Assembly (NCBI GenBank): GCA_017515205.1
Contig: JAFWHN010000002.1
Coordinates: 1-64,000 of the forward strand
From: Candidatus Saccharimonadota bacterium
GTDB lineage: Bacteria; Patescibacteriota; Saccharimonadia; Saccharimonadales; Saccharimonadaceae
DNA length: 64,000 nucleotides
Direction: 5' to 3'
Under the pieces are notes generated by a model. It saw only the letters and a program-made list of their open reading frames with translations. It was not told where the DNA came from and did no database searches. Position numbers and translations under genes: made by a program. This document shows, in pieces, positions 53,102-61,822 of the stretch. Within the stretch, counting starts at the first letter, position 1; each line of letters begins with the position of its first letter.

Positions 53102-54434
53102 ACTCAAATATTAAATATACTAGCCCCACCCCAACCACACCTATAATCGCGTACAGACCAACAAATGTGGAACTTTCCTCATAGTTCTCCGGTTCTAAAC
53201 TATAGTCCGCCCCATCGTTTTCCTTAATTTTCCGACATCGGTTTGTATCCGGATTTAAATAATATCCTTCTTTACAAGTCTTTTTCTTATTCGTTGGAAT
53301 TTTTCTACATCTTCCAGTTAACAAATTTAAATATTGTCCTTTTTTACAAATCGTTACTTTTGCTTCCGTTACTTTGACGCAATTTCCCGTTGCTTCATTT
53401 ATCACCTTTCCCTTTTCACAAGTTTTGAATTCCTGATAATTATTTGGCTCACCCGGCGTCGGCGCGTAAGTCACTCGCCAAATCGGCTTCCCTTTTTTAT
53501 CATAGCCAATCAAAGCATAGGCTGTCCCTTTTCTTTGCCCATTTGGGTAGCTCATAGTATCTATCACTTTCTCATCCGTATCAATTAGTTCCAAAGTATT
53601 TTGATTAGTCGGGTTTTTCGTCAATCTAAATTCCCGCGGATAATATACAAAATATTCTTCCGGCTTGATAATTCCTTTCAGAGTATAATTCTTATTTTTA
53701 TAGCGGATCTGACAACCGTCCATCAAAATCTGCTCCGCATTTGCATTAAATAATTCAATAAACTGTTCCTCTTGCGACGTTTCATAATACGTCAAAATCT
53801 CCGAAAATCTCAATCCCTTACATCTACTTGGCATTCTTTTATACTCTTCTTCTTCTTTTGCTTCATCCAAAAAATAACTCTTTTCATCATAATCTGGCTC
53901 ATATTCCTCTAAATGTTCAAATAATCCAGTTTCTATATTCCTTACTAGTGTAGTCGGACTCTTTGAATTAAAATCCTTATAACAATCGTTCTTATTAGTC
54001 CAACAAACTTCATCTAGAACCTCATCGCCTTTTTTAAGTTCTATACCACCTTTAAATGCCAACGTTTTTTTATAATTCACGGCGGCTAGCTCGTGCCCTG
54101 GCGAGCTAGCCAAACGAAGGAGGATGGTCTCGCCAGCCATTATACTGTTCTCGGGAAATTCAAACAAAGAGTATTCTTTCCCGCTTGAGTTAGTATAGCC
54201 TACAGTAAAGCCAGCGAGCGAAATCGGTGTGTCGGAGTTTTTACGAGAAATTTCAATCATCTCTCCGACGTTATTAATTCCATCTATTTTATATCCCGGA
54301 TTAATCGACTTGATATAAATTTCTGGAATGTCATCACTTATCAGAAAATCCTGTGCTTTTGCCGCCCCGCCCCAGCAAATAATTCCAACTAGTAGTCCAG
54401 AAAAAATGGTGAATATAAATAAAAATCTTTTCAT
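53049..54434 (-). CDS. Lamin-tail-domain surface protein with Cys-rich repeats
   Basis: A 461-residue protein: signal peptide (about 1-28), a lamin-tail (LTD) domain (PEIYIKSINPG...GEMIEISRKNS...LAGFTVGY), a second LTD (LRFSEILTYYE...EQFIELFNAN...MDGCQIRYKN...TYAPTPGEPN), then three repeats of C-x2-G-x3-N-x2-T-x2-C and a C-terminal membrane helix (about 428-447) with basic tail. LTDs in bacteria occur on secreted nucleases and adhesins. The start at 54434 gives the signal peptide; no clear ribosome-binding site. Its 3' end overlaps the kinase gene tail to tail by 53 bases. Confidence 0.82.
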   Translation of the reverse strand: MKRFLFIFTIFSGLLVGIICWGGAAKAQDFLISDDIPEIYIKSINPGYKIDGINNVGEMIEISRKNSDTPISLAGFTVGYTNSSGKEYSLFEFPENSIMAGETILLRLASSPGHELAAVNYKKTLAFKGGIELKKGDEVLDEVCWTNKNDCYKDFNSKSPTTLVRNIETGLFEHLEEYEPDYDEKSYFLDEAKEEEEYKRMPSRCKGLRFSEILTYYETSQEEQFIELFNANAEQILMDGCQIRYKNKNYTLKGIIKPEEYFVYYPREFRLTKNPTNQNTLELIDTDEKVIDTMSYPNGQRKGTAYALIGYDKKGKPIWRVTYAPTPGEPNNYQEFKTCEKGKVINEATGNCVKVTEAKVTICKKGQYLNLLTGRCRKIPTNKKKTCKEGYYLNPDTNRCRKIKENDGADYSLEPENYEESSTFVGLYAIIGVVGVGLVYLIFEFRREILKLWRKVCRLFH

Positions 54435-54495
54435 GACGCCATAAGCTAACACACGAAAACTAGAAATGCAACCCCCTTCATGGTATAATTAAAAC

Positions 54496-55200
54496 ATGAG
54501 CGTTTTCACCTCTTTTGGGATTATTGTTATTGCTATGCTTATTTTAGGTTTATTGCAGTTAGTACCTGGAATTTTTGCTCTATTTTATCATTATGCTCTT
54601 GGTAAATTTAATAAGGCCAAAGCCTCAGATTTAGCCTTATTTTTTATTCTTGGCACCGAAACCATTTCTGTATTATTCTTCCTCGCCGTTTATTTTATTA
54701 TCTCCATTTTCTTCCTCGACAATTCCGCATTCGAAAACCAACCACTCAAATGGTGCTTATTTGCCATCTTCATAATCCTTTCCATCTTCTGTCTTTGTTT
54801 CTACTACCGCCACGGCAAAGGCAGCACGTTGTTTATCCCAAGATCTTATCCAGAAGCTGTCGATAATTACATAAAAACCGTTAAAAATCGTTCCGGCGCT
54901 TTCTTACTTGGTATCCTCTCTTGCAGTTGTGAACTCATCCTTACTTTCCCACTATATATCATTGTTTCTATTAGTATTCTTCAAATCGAAAACTCCGGCT
55001 TACCAGCTAACCTACCAACCGCCCTATTTGTCTTTACGCCCATCGTTCCACTTTTTTCCATCTATTTTCAATACTATTACGGTTACACGCTTGCCGATAT
55101 TATTAAAAAACGTATCAAAACTAAACCCTTCATCCGTACTGCACTCGGCGTTTGTTACATGGCAATTGCTATTTTAATTATTTATACTGGAGCTATTTAA
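54496..55200 (+). CDS. Six-TM membrane protein of flavoprotein operon
   Basis: A 234-residue membrane protein with about six segments. The stretch GAFLLGILSCSCELILTFPLY resembles the gating region of DsbD/CcdA-like transporters, and carries Cys-Ser-Cys inside the membrane, but the family is not certain. TATAAT (54484-54489) lies 6 nt before the ATG. One base separates it from the 55202 gene and that from the flavoprotein gene, so the three form one unit, perhaps moving electrons across the membrane. Confidence 0.65.
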   Translation: MSVFTSFGIIVIAMLILGLLQLVPGIFALFYHYALGKFNKAKASDLALFFILGTETISVLFFLAVYFIISIFFLDNSAFENQPLKWCLFAIFIILSIFCLCFYYRHGKGSTLFIPRSYPEAVDNYIKTVKNRSGAFLLGILSCSCELILTFPLYIIVSISILQIENSGLPANLPTALFVFTPIVPLFSIYFQYYYGYTLADIIKKRIKTKPFIRTALGVCYMAIAILIIYTGAI

Positions 55201-55201
55201 T

Positions 55202-55441
55202 ATGAAAGACCTCGACGATCAAGCAATTATTAAAGAATTAAAAATTGACGCCAAAGGGCTCGGTATACCAACTGGTGCCGCCGATACATTTATTAAAAAA
55301 GCTATATCTGACGCCTTAAAAAACCTCCAAAAAAAATCAATTGTCACAGAATTAGATGTCAAAAAAGCTATCATCAAAGAGCTAAAAAAATACCACGCTG
55401 ATTTAGCTTATGTTTTTGAAAACCGTGATAAAATAATATAG
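55202..55441 (+). CDS. Small helical protein of flavoprotein operon
   Basis: A 79-residue, all-helical, charged soluble protein (GIPTGAADTFIKKAISDAL, VTELDVKKAIIKELKKYH, ending DLAYVFENRDKII). Unknown family. It is embedded between the six-TM gene and the flavoprotein with spacers of 1 and 2 bases, which points to a subunit or regulator of the same complex. Confidence 0.65.
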   Translation: MKDLDDQAIIKELKIDAKGLGIPTGAADTFIKKAISDALKNLQKKSIVTELDVKKAIIKELKKYHADLAYVFENRDKII

Positions 55442-55443
55442 AG

Positions 55444-56811
55444 ATGAGTAAAAAATACGACTTCAATTATATCATTATTGGCAGCGGACCAGCTGGTTCT
55501 ACCGCCGCGTTAAAACTTGCCAAAGCCAAAAAAAGTGTGGCTCTTATAGAAGGCCATTTCTTTGGCGGCTCAAATCTCAACACCCGTGATATACCTTACG
55601 GCGTAGCACTAGACTTTTCGCATTATTTCAGCCAGCTTTCAACTTATCCAGAATTACAGAACCAAGAATTATCTTTCAATCTTCCTACAATCGCTGCTCG
55701 TGAGCTCACTACAGTTATTGAAGCAGGTGGCAACAACAAAAAGAAATTCGAAGATGCTGGCATTATTTGTTTCAACGGTTATGCTAATTTTCTAGACGCC
55801 CATACCATTGCTGTCAACCAAAGAAAACTCACTGCCGAATTCTTTATCATCGCAACTGGCTCACATCTAAAAGCCGACGAAATATCTGGCACTGAAGTCG
55901 TTGATTTCTTGACACCTGAAACAGCCATCAAAGCCCGACGTTTGCCAAACGTCGTCGCTGTTATTGGCGGCGGATCATCAGGCTGCGAAATAGCCGAATA
56001 CTTTGCCGAACTTGGCTCTAAAGTCGTTTTATTTGAAATGGCAGATCATCTCCTTCCAAAAGAAGACCAAGAAGTTGGCGATCTTCTTTCGGACTATTTC
56101 AACCGTAGACTTGGCATTACCGTTCTTCCAGCCAGCAAAGTTATTGCGCTCGAAGAAGATGAACTCAGTAAACGCATCATCTTTCGTTATGATAATACCG
56201 AAAAACTCGTTCGCGTTGATACTATCGTTCTAGCTACTGGTAGCGAACCAAATCTTGACCTCGGCCTAGAAAACGCCGAAGTCAAATACAAGAATTCCGG
56301 TATCACGGTCGACAAATTCCTCCAAACCTCCGCTAAAAATATCTATGCTGCTGGTGATTGCCTCGGCGAAGAGTCTTCCACCGACCGAGCCTATCTAGAA
56401 GGGTTCAATTTAGCAGTTAATCTTATCAATAAATCAAAAGTTCCATTTGATTATAATGGCATTATTCGTTCTATCAATACCTATCCAGAAATAGCTGTAG
56501 TTGGCCTTAATGAAAATGATCTAATCCGACGTGATCGTAAATTCAAAAAAGTGCTCGTCAATCTTGATGAAGTAATCGCCAGCAAAATCCATAATTTTGA
56601 CTATGGCTTCACCAAACTTCTGATCGATAGATCTGGTCATATCCTTGGCGCTACCATCGTAGCACCACATGCTAGCCTCATTGCACAAGAACTCGCCCTA
56701 GCCATTCGTCACAATCTCACTGTACTAGAAATTGCCAGTACTCCGCACGTTATTAATAATTACAGCCAAATGGTTCGTTTGGCGACCAAAAAACTTCTAC
56801 CTAAGCACTAA
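55444..56811 (+). CDS. Cysteine-less pyridine nucleotide-disulfide oxidoreductase homologue
   Basis: A 455-residue FAD/NAD(P) flavoprotein related to mercuric reductase and dihydrolipoamide dehydrogenase. Seen: GSGPAGSTAAL (13-23), FAD-linked IATGSH, second Rossmann VIGGGSSGCEIAEYF, IYAAGDC and a C-terminal dimerisation domain. At 41-50 it reads GGSNLNTRDI, where active family members have GGTCLNxGCI: both redox Cys are replaced (Asn44, Asp49). The C-terminal His-x4-Glu dyad is also altered (TPHVINNYSQ). So it cannot do disulfide chemistry; an NADH:quinone or diaphorase role is inference. Confidence 0.88.
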   Translation: MSKKYDFNYIIIGSGPAGSTAALKLAKAKKSVALIEGHFFGGSNLNTRDIPYGVALDFSHYFSQLSTYPELQNQELSFNLPTIAARELTTVIEAGGNNKKKFEDAGIICFNGYANFLDAHTIAVNQRKLTAEFFIIATGSHLKADEISGTEVVDFLTPETAIKARRLPNVVAVIGGGSSGCEIAEYFAELGSKVVLFEMADHLLPKEDQEVGDLLSDYFNRRLGITVLPASKVIALEEDELSKRIIFRYDNTEKLVRVDTIVLATGSEPNLDLGLENAEVKYKNSGITVDKFLQTSAKNIYAAGDCLGEESSTDRAYLEGFNLAVNLINKSKVPFDYNGIIRSINTYPEIAVVGLNENDLIRRDRKFKKVLVNLDEVIASKIHNFDYGFTKLLIDRSGHILGATIVAPHASLIAQELALAIRHNLTVLEIASTPHVINNYSQMVRLATKKLLPKH

Positions 56812-56853
56812 TCATTGACAAATAACCATATATAATATATAATGATACCACGT

Positions 56854-56930
56854 CGTGGGGTAGAGCAGCCTGGTAGCTCGTTTGGCTCATAACCAAAAGG
56901 TCGCTGGTTCAAATCCAGCCCCCACAACCA
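56854..56930 (+). tRNA. Initiator tRNA-fMet(CAU)
   Basis: A 77-nt cloverleaf: acceptor CGTGGGG/CCCCACA with the C1-A72 mismatch that marks bacterial initiators, D-stem GAGC/GCTC with A11-U24, anticodon stem TTTGG/CCAAA around CTCATAA, T-stem GCTGG/CCAGC with TTCAAAT, encoded ACCA. The three consecutive G-C pairs usual at 29-31/39-41 are reduced to two, with T29-A41. Confidence 0.95.
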
Positions 56931-56989
56931 GAATACTTTGGCCGAAAGGCTATTTTTTTATTCTAAAATTTTACTTAATTCCAACACCA

Positions 56990-58354
56990 TTATTCCGAAC
57001 AAGTCGGGCTATTACCGTTACCATAAAAATTCCACTCACACTTTATAGGAGTTTGGCCAGAGCCAGAACCAGAACCAACCACTCCAGACAAAACATCATC
57101 GCCGGCACCGAGCAGTTCCAAAGGCCCCATTATAGAAAGATTCTGCTCATCTGTCTTTTCTAATCTTGCTTCCACACGTCTAAACAAATCATTTGCTTTA
57201 CCAGTAGAATCAATTTCAATTTGCACATCTCTCAAAGTAGCCACAGGAGCATCCTTCTCTAAGACACCCTCATCACTATTACAATCTTTACCATCCCCAC
57301 ACAAAAACGCCAACGAAAAATCAGTGTCAGGTACTCCATACGGTAAACCTAAAACAATTCTAAATGTATCATTATTCCGTTTATAGCCAAATCTTGTACC
57401 TATTGGATCAGGCAGTTCAATTGTCGCCTCGCAAGCATAATCATTCCCATTAATAGTATTAAGGTTATCGCAATAAACAACATATGGCAAATTCGTGCTA
57501 ACCTTATCATTCGATTTCAAAAGAGCATTTTTGCCAATTTGATTTTTATTGTTTTTATACGCTCCATAATAATTATTCTCTTTCGAGCTACTAGCCTTAG
57601 CCTTATTCTCTGTCGGCGTCAAAAAAACCATTCCTCTATTAGTCTCACCATTAGAAGTCAAATCAAAACTACTAAACGAAAAACTAACACCACTCGTTTG
57701 TATTGCTCCAACAAAAATCGTTGGAGGAGCCGAAAGCGCTTGACCTAAACCTTTGTATGTTACTCCGCCTGTTCCAGTATTATCAAAGTTTGCAAAACTA
57801 AACCCGCTACTCTCCATATTTTTATCAGAATACCACTTTATTTTTAATTTTTTAATATCGCTTGCCTGACTAGTATCAAATTTCGGCTCTATCACCTTTA
57901 GCATTTTCGAAGAAGACAAAGAGCCTTGCACGTCATTTGGCGTATCATCAATCTTTACACAAGTATAGTATTGCTGCATATTATTACCCACATTTGATTC
58001 TTCTACCGCCACAGTATCACTCTCCCTTCCTAAAATAGCACTTACCATATTGCAACTTGGATTCTTCATATGCCAAACTATTCCCTCACAAGTAATCGAT
58101 TGCGATGAATCTGGCTTAACCGCCTGCGTATTTGGATTCTTTCTCAAGCAATTCCGATAATTATAATAAGCTAATTTCGCATCTTCAATTCCAGCCAAAG
58201 CCGAATCATACGCCGACTGAGCCAAATCATCATTCGACGTTCTTGTCATCTCCGAAATAATCACCGCCGCAAAACTCATCGCGATAATAATTAGAATCAA
58301 CGTCGAAAACGCTACTATATAAAACGACGCCGCACCTTTTTTATTTTTTTTCAT
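56990..58354 (-). CDS. PilX-like type IV pilus accessory protein
   Basis: A 454-residue protein with a short basic leader, an N-terminal hydrophobic helix (KKGAASFYIVAFSTLILIII) of class III signal type and a long extracellular part with several Cys, Ser/Gly-rich end (VVGSGSGSGQTPIKC). This fits PilX-like minor pilins. Its start overlaps the stop of the pseudopilin gene at 58351 (ATGA). Last gene of the pseudopilin operon. Confidence 0.75.
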   Translation of the reverse strand: MKKNKKGAASFYIVAFSTLILIIIAMSFAAVIISEMTRTSNDDLAQSAYDSALAGIEDAKLAYYNYRNCLRKNPNTQAVKPDSSQSITCEGIVWHMKNPSCNMVSAILGRESDTVAVEESNVGNNMQQYYTCVKIDDTPNDVQGSLSSSKMLKVIEPKFDTSQASDIKKLKIKWYSDKNMESSGFSFANFDNTGTGGVTYKGLGQALSAPPTIFVGAIQTSGVSFSFSSFDLTSNGETNRGMVFLTPTENKAKASSSKENNYYGAYKNNKNQIGKNALLKSNDKVSTNLPYVVYCDNLNTINGNDYACEATIELPDPIGTRFGYKRNNDTFRIVLGLPYGVPDTDFSLAFLCGDGKDCNSDEGVLEKDAPVATLRDVQIEIDSTGKANDLFRRVEARLEKTDEQNLSIMGPLELLGAGDDVLSGVVGSGSGSGQTPIKCEWNFYGNGNSPTCSE

Positions 58355-59277
58355 TCTAATCCTCCAGTTGCCTGAGCAGCAAAGTTAAATTTGTTAATTG
58401 CACAAAAATCAAAATTCTCTACGCCAGAACTTGTCCCTCCAGAAGTGGAACAGTAATTGCCAGAAGCCTTTATATTAACCCCGCCCTGAACCGTACCTAG
58501 AATAAATGACATCGAATAAAAAATACTATTCTGATTCTCACCTTCCGCTATAGCAACAGGCTCCAAACTATATAATGCCAAAGAACGATCATTTGCTAAT
58601 AACTCTATCGGATCATTTTCCAGTGTACCCAAATTCGAGATATCAAAAACGGAAACATCAGCGTTAACCCCACTATATTTATTACGGTCCCCCCCAGCTG
58701 CAGCCGAAATGCACACATTTCTTTCACCGTCTTCCAATTTTATCAACCTAAAACCACTTAACGGTAACTCTGCCGAATTTTTACCAGACTTCTTATAAAT
58801 CAAAGAAACTTCCTCCCGACTCAAAGTTGCCTCATCACTAAAGAAATAACCAGAGTTCCAAATATACGAATACTTACCAGTACAAAATGCTCCTGAAATC
58901 GGCATATTTAATAACGATACATTTCCTATCCTAACGGGAGCTACTCTTTCTACTACTGCGAAAGCACGTGCCTTATCATTTTCGCACTGGCTCACAAGAT
59001 TAGAAGAAGTATACACCCGCGTACATTCTTCCACTAACGAATGTGCCGGCGAATTCTGTATAGCTCCCCTCAAATCATCCACTAATTCCATTCCTACAGT
59101 ATTTACCTGATTCAAAGTAATACCTCTTCTATACGAAGAAAGTGCACCAGTAATCACTAGCACAACCGTAATCGACAAAATCGAGATAAAAGCCAAAGAA
59201 AGCGATAGCTCAACTATTGTAAAACCACTTTTTGAACTATCCAAACCCATAGTATCGCCACCACAAAACCTAACCAT
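58351..59277 (-). CDS. Type IV pseudopilin, second
   Basis: A 308-residue protein with a prepilin peptidase site SKSG|FTIVELSLSLAFISILSIT followed by the usual N-terminal helix, then a globular domain with four or more Cys. The start at 59277 (GGGGGG upstream) gives an 18-residue leader; an ATG at 59250 is a possible alternative. It begins one base after the stop of the first pseudopilin. Confidence 0.85.
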   Translation of the reverse strand: MVRFCGGDTMGLDSSKSGFTIVELSLSLAFISILSITVVLVITGALSSYRRGITLNQVNTVGMELVDDLRGAIQNSPAHSLVEECTRVYTSSNLVSQCENDKARAFAVVERVAPVRIGNVSLLNMPISGAFCTGKYSYIWNSGYFFSDEATLSREEVSLIYKKSGKNSAELPLSGFRLIKLEDGERNVCISAAAGGDRNKYSGVNADVSVFDISNLGTLENDPIELLANDRSLALYSLEPVAIAEGENQNSIFYSMSFILGTVQGGVNIKASGNYCSTSGGTSSGVENFDFCAINKFNFAAQATGGLE

Positions 59278-59278
59278 A

Positions 59279-59971
59279 TTAATTCCCCCCTCTGCATGGA
59301 TTATTCTCATCTACTATTATTTCTATGCCAGACGTATTTCTCGCATTTTCCGCTATCTTCACATCAACTCGACGCCTATTACTAGTATCATCATCTGGAT
59401 CAATGCAATAATTCACACCACTAAAACCAAAATCACTCCAAAACTTTTCATTAAATGGGCCTCTCGGATTTAAAGCAGAATCTTTGCTCAAAGTATAAAC
59501 CATTCCAGATCTAGGATGCCTGATAATCATCAAAGCTCCTTTATATTCATCATTACTACCGACAGTTTCAATCTTTGCCCCCCATCTCAACGCATAACTC
59601 TCCCCGCTTGACTCTATTTTGGTATCCAAATCAGCTAATGAGCTCGCAAGAGTATTTCCTGAGCTAAAATCACCATTAGCATTCCCTATCACGTTATAAA
59701 CGCTCATCTTCCCCTGGTTACCACTCTCACCAAAAATGACCATCTTACCATATATCGCTCGCTCCGAATTACCAGCGCCAGAACTCTGCACATTCGTTAC
59801 TCCCGCATAAATACTTCTCAAAAACTCTACGTAATTTTGCACCACATCGTTAAACCGTTGTTGAGAAATCGAATTCTGCACGCCTATTACCACCATTGCA
59901 AACAACAAACCAGTTATCGCCAAAAAAATCGATACTTCAATCAACGTAAAACCACGCCTAATTCTCTGCAT
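59279..59971 (-). CDS. Type IV pseudopilin, first
   Basis: A 230-residue protein with leader MQRIRRG|FTLIEVSIFLAITG, a textbook class III signal with Glu5, and a globular domain. It heads the operon of three pilin-like genes. TATGCTATAAT at 59978-59983 (core) lies 6 nt before the ATG, so the operon message is leaderless. Pilins of this sort build thin pili for attachment, twitching or DNA uptake; the assembly ATPases are outside the window. Confidence 0.9.
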   Translation of the reverse strand: MQRIRRGFTLIEVSIFLAITGLLFAMVVIGVQNSISQQRFNDVVQNYVEFLRSIYAGVTNVQSSGAGNSERAIYGKMVIFGESGNQGKMSVYNVIGNANGDFSSGNTLASSLADLDTKIESSGESYALRWGAKIETVGSNDEYKGALMIIRHPRSGMVYTLSKDSALNPRGPFNEKFWSDFGFSGVNYCIDPDDDTSNRRRVDVKIAENARNTSGIEIIVDENNPCRGGN

Positions 59972-60004
59972 GTTTCAATTATAGCATAAGTTCTTTAAAA
60001 AATA

Positions 60005-60433
60005 TCAATAATCCGGAAACAGATACATCATCCATTTTTCAAAATTGGAATAGTCTTTTTCAGTAACTTCCTTTGTGATTGTTTGGCGCTTATTTCTCGC
60101 TCCCTCAGAATTTTCGGGCATCACTACCATTTTCTCATCCTTTGTCTTTTTATCTAAATACTTCCTAGCTAGCAACTCTTGATATTCATCTGAACGATAA
60201 TACTCATTCTGTAGAGCCGCCGTCTCAACTTCCACATTTAAAAGCTCCAGTTCTTTCTTTTCTGCCGCCAATCTTTCCGTTAATTCCCAGTTCCTCGACA
60301 TTGCCGCCACTGATTGATAAGTCCACAACAAACACAAAAATATCGCTAATACCAAAACCACGTTTTCCACTGAAAAAAAATCGTGTCTCAACTTATATTT
60401 CAAACGCCGTAGCTTCAGTTTTATCCCGTTCAC
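60005..60433 (-). CDS. FtsB/DivIC-like division protein
   Basis: A 142-residue protein: cytosolic basic start, one membrane segment (about 25-44), then a coiled coil (NWELTERLAAEKKELELLNVEV as two heptad runs) and YYRSDEYQELLARKYLDKK, the pattern of FtsB/DivIC septum proteins that bridge FtsQ and FtsL. The start codon is GTG at 60433, with TATAAT (60441-60446) 7 nt upstream, so it seems leaderless with a GTG start. Confidence 0.85.
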   Translation of the reverse strand: MNGIKLKLRRLKYKLRHDFFSVENVVLVLAIFLCLLWTYQSVAAMSRNWELTERLAAEKKELELLNVEVETAALQNEYYRSDEYQELLARKYLDKKTKDEKMVVMPENSEGARNKRQTITKEVTEKDYSNFEKWMMYLFPDY

Positions 60434-60471
60434 GCTTACTATTATATCATTTTATGCTAAAATAAAGTAGC

Positions 60472-60548
60472 GGGGGTATAGCTCAGCTGGTCAGAGCATG
60501 CGTCTTATACACGCAGTGTCTTTGGTTCGAATCCAAATACCCCCACCA
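60472..60548 (+). tRNA. tRNA-Ile(UAU)
   Basis: A 77-nt cloverleaf: acceptor GGGGGTA/TACCCCC, D-stem GCTC/GAGC, anticodon stem TGCGT/ACGCA with loop CTTATAC (anticodon TAT, reading AUA), T-stem TTTGG/CCAAA with TTCGAAT, encoded ACCA. Most bacteria read AUA with a CAU tRNA modified by TilS; a UAU anticodon is uncommon. Its last nine bases recur at 61606 and 62687. Confidence 0.94.
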
Positions 60549-60561
60549 AAACGTATATAAG

Positions 60562-60583
60562 TCGGCATTTTTGCCGATTTTTT
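60562..60583 (+). terminator. Terminator of tRNA-Ile
   Basis: TCGGCA/TGCCGA stem with a short loop and six T, 13 bases after the tRNA end. The stem is also kept in the second repeat copy at about 61628-61650, where no tRNA precedes it. Confidence 0.75.
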
Positions 60584-60645
60584 AGTGGTAAATTTCTGTT
60601 AAGTACCTTGTAAAAATAGTATGTGTTTTTGAGCTATTTTTGCAT

Positions 60646-60672
60646 CAAAAAACCGCCAAAAATGCGGTTTTC
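60646..60672 (-). terminator. Terminator of the 60762 gene
   Basis: Minus strand AAAACCGC/GCGGTTTT stem followed by T. It lies within the repeat but the stem is lost in copy 2. Confidence 0.6.
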
Positions 60673-60761
60673 ACCCCTGTTAAAATGTCTGTTAATACCC
60701 TAAACAATTTAGTCGAGTACTCAAAAAATGTTTATCAATTATAGTTGTGACGCTGAGTATT

Positions 60762-61511
60762 CTATTGGTTTATTTTGAACTGTTTAAGAGTAGAGTCTAC
60801 AGGGGAAATCTGATAGATTTTCCCACTTGTATCTTGAGCGAATCCGCCAAACAATCGAAATATGTTTTTTGAGCCATCAACAATCGTTGCCTGTTCGTTT
60901 TTGGCAGCGCTAAATTCGCTTAGTGAGGCGACCGTTCCGTCGTCTAGAACGAAGAAAACAAAGCCATCGCCTTCATTCCCATACGTATTTATGGAAAAGT
61001 CAACAACTCTTCCTGGTATAAGAGAAGTTATTTCGCTTCTATAAGAGCCGTCATTACAAACGTCTCCAAAATAACGACAAGCGTCACTACGTATAGTTAT
61101 AAAAACACTGCCGTCAGAAACAAGCGAGAATTCAGCGCCAAAATTCTCTGTACGTTTTGAAATCATAGCATCTTCAAAATGCGTAGCAAAATTATCAGCC
61201 ATAAAACCATAGCTTTTCGGTGTAATAACAGAATCGGCAATTGTTACTGTCGTGCCATTTTCATCGGTAGTTTCAATTTCTGGCGTTTCAATTGTTGTTA
61301 TTGTCCCATCTTCTCCTTTTATTTGGACTTTCAAATCAGAGATCTGGCTATCTTTTTGCGAGCTTTGTATCATACCGTAAACACCGAATCCAATACCAAA
61401 AACCGCCACGGCACATGCAATCGCAGTAGTAATCTTCAGACCATTTCCATTTTTTTGCTTATTGTCTATTACTGGCGTTATTGGCACTCCAGTATTAGTA
61501 TTTTGTTCCAT
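60762..61511 (-). CDS. Cassette membrane protein A
   Basis: A 249-residue protein: Asn-rich cytosolic start (MEQNTNTGVPITPV), membrane segment (about 26-48) and an extracellular part with a short coiled coil and a beta-type domain with two close Cys (RSDACRYFGDVC). The first 64 residues match cassette protein B at about 38 of 64 positions; the rest does not. AAAGGAAAC precedes the start; an extended -10 TGCTATAAT lies about 40 nt upstream. Unknown function, probably surface-exposed. Confidence 0.75.
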   Translation of the reverse strand: MEQNTNTGVPITPVIDNKQKNGNGLKITTAIACAVAVFGIGFGVYGMIQSSQKDSQISDLKVQIKGEDGTITTIETPEIETTDENGTTVTIADSVITPKSYGFMADNFATHFEDAMISKRTENFGAEFSLVSDGSVFITIRSDACRYFGDVCNDGSYRSEITSLIPGRVVDFSINTYGNEGDGFVFFVLDDGTVASLSEFSAAKNEQATIVDGSKNIFRLFGGFAQDTSGKIYQISPVDSTLKQFKINQ

Positions 61512-61605
61512 TAAGTTTCCTTTCTTAAATGCTTATGTTTCTATTATAGCATGGTTTATTTTGTCGAATGTCCTCCTTGTAGATTGTTAATACCTGTCTA
61601 ATTCG

Positions 61606-61780
61606 CCCCCACCAGAACGTATATAAATCGGCAAAATAGCCGATTTTTTAGTAGTAAATCTCTGTTAAGTACCTTGCAAAAATAGTATGTAATTTTTGGA
61701 CCATTTTTACAGCAAAAAATGCCAAAAATATGAGTTGTACCCCTGTTAAAATGTCTGTTAATACCCTAAACGATTTGGTT
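61606..61780. repeat. Direct repeat copy 2, beginning with tRNA-Ile 3' end fragment
   Basis: Starts with CCCCCACCA (61606-61614) and continues as in 60540-60710. It sits in the 311-base gap between cassette genes A and B; the remainder of that gap (61512-61605) holds the promoter and leader of gene A and GTTAATACCTG before the boundary. A third CCCCCACCA is at 62687-62695. Confidence 0.85.
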
Positions 61781-61812
61781 AAAAAGCACCATAATCTAAA
61801 CTATGGTGCTTT
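61777..61812 (-). terminator. Terminator of cassette gene B
   Basis: Perfect 11-bp stem AAAGCACCATA/TATGGTGCTTT with an 8-nt loop and a T-run on the minus strand. Confidence 0.85.
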
Positions 61813-61822
61813 CGTCATAATA

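Larger units (their letters stand above)
60540..60710. repeat. Direct repeat copy 1, beginning in tRNA-Ile 3' end
   Basis: CCCCCACCA of the tRNA end followed by about 160 bases that recur at 61606-61780: AACGTATATAA, a TCGGC hairpin, CTGTTAAGTACCTTG, and CCCCTGTTAAAATGTCTG just before GTTAATACCCTAAAC. Similarity is high by eye with scattered differences. Confidence 0.85.
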
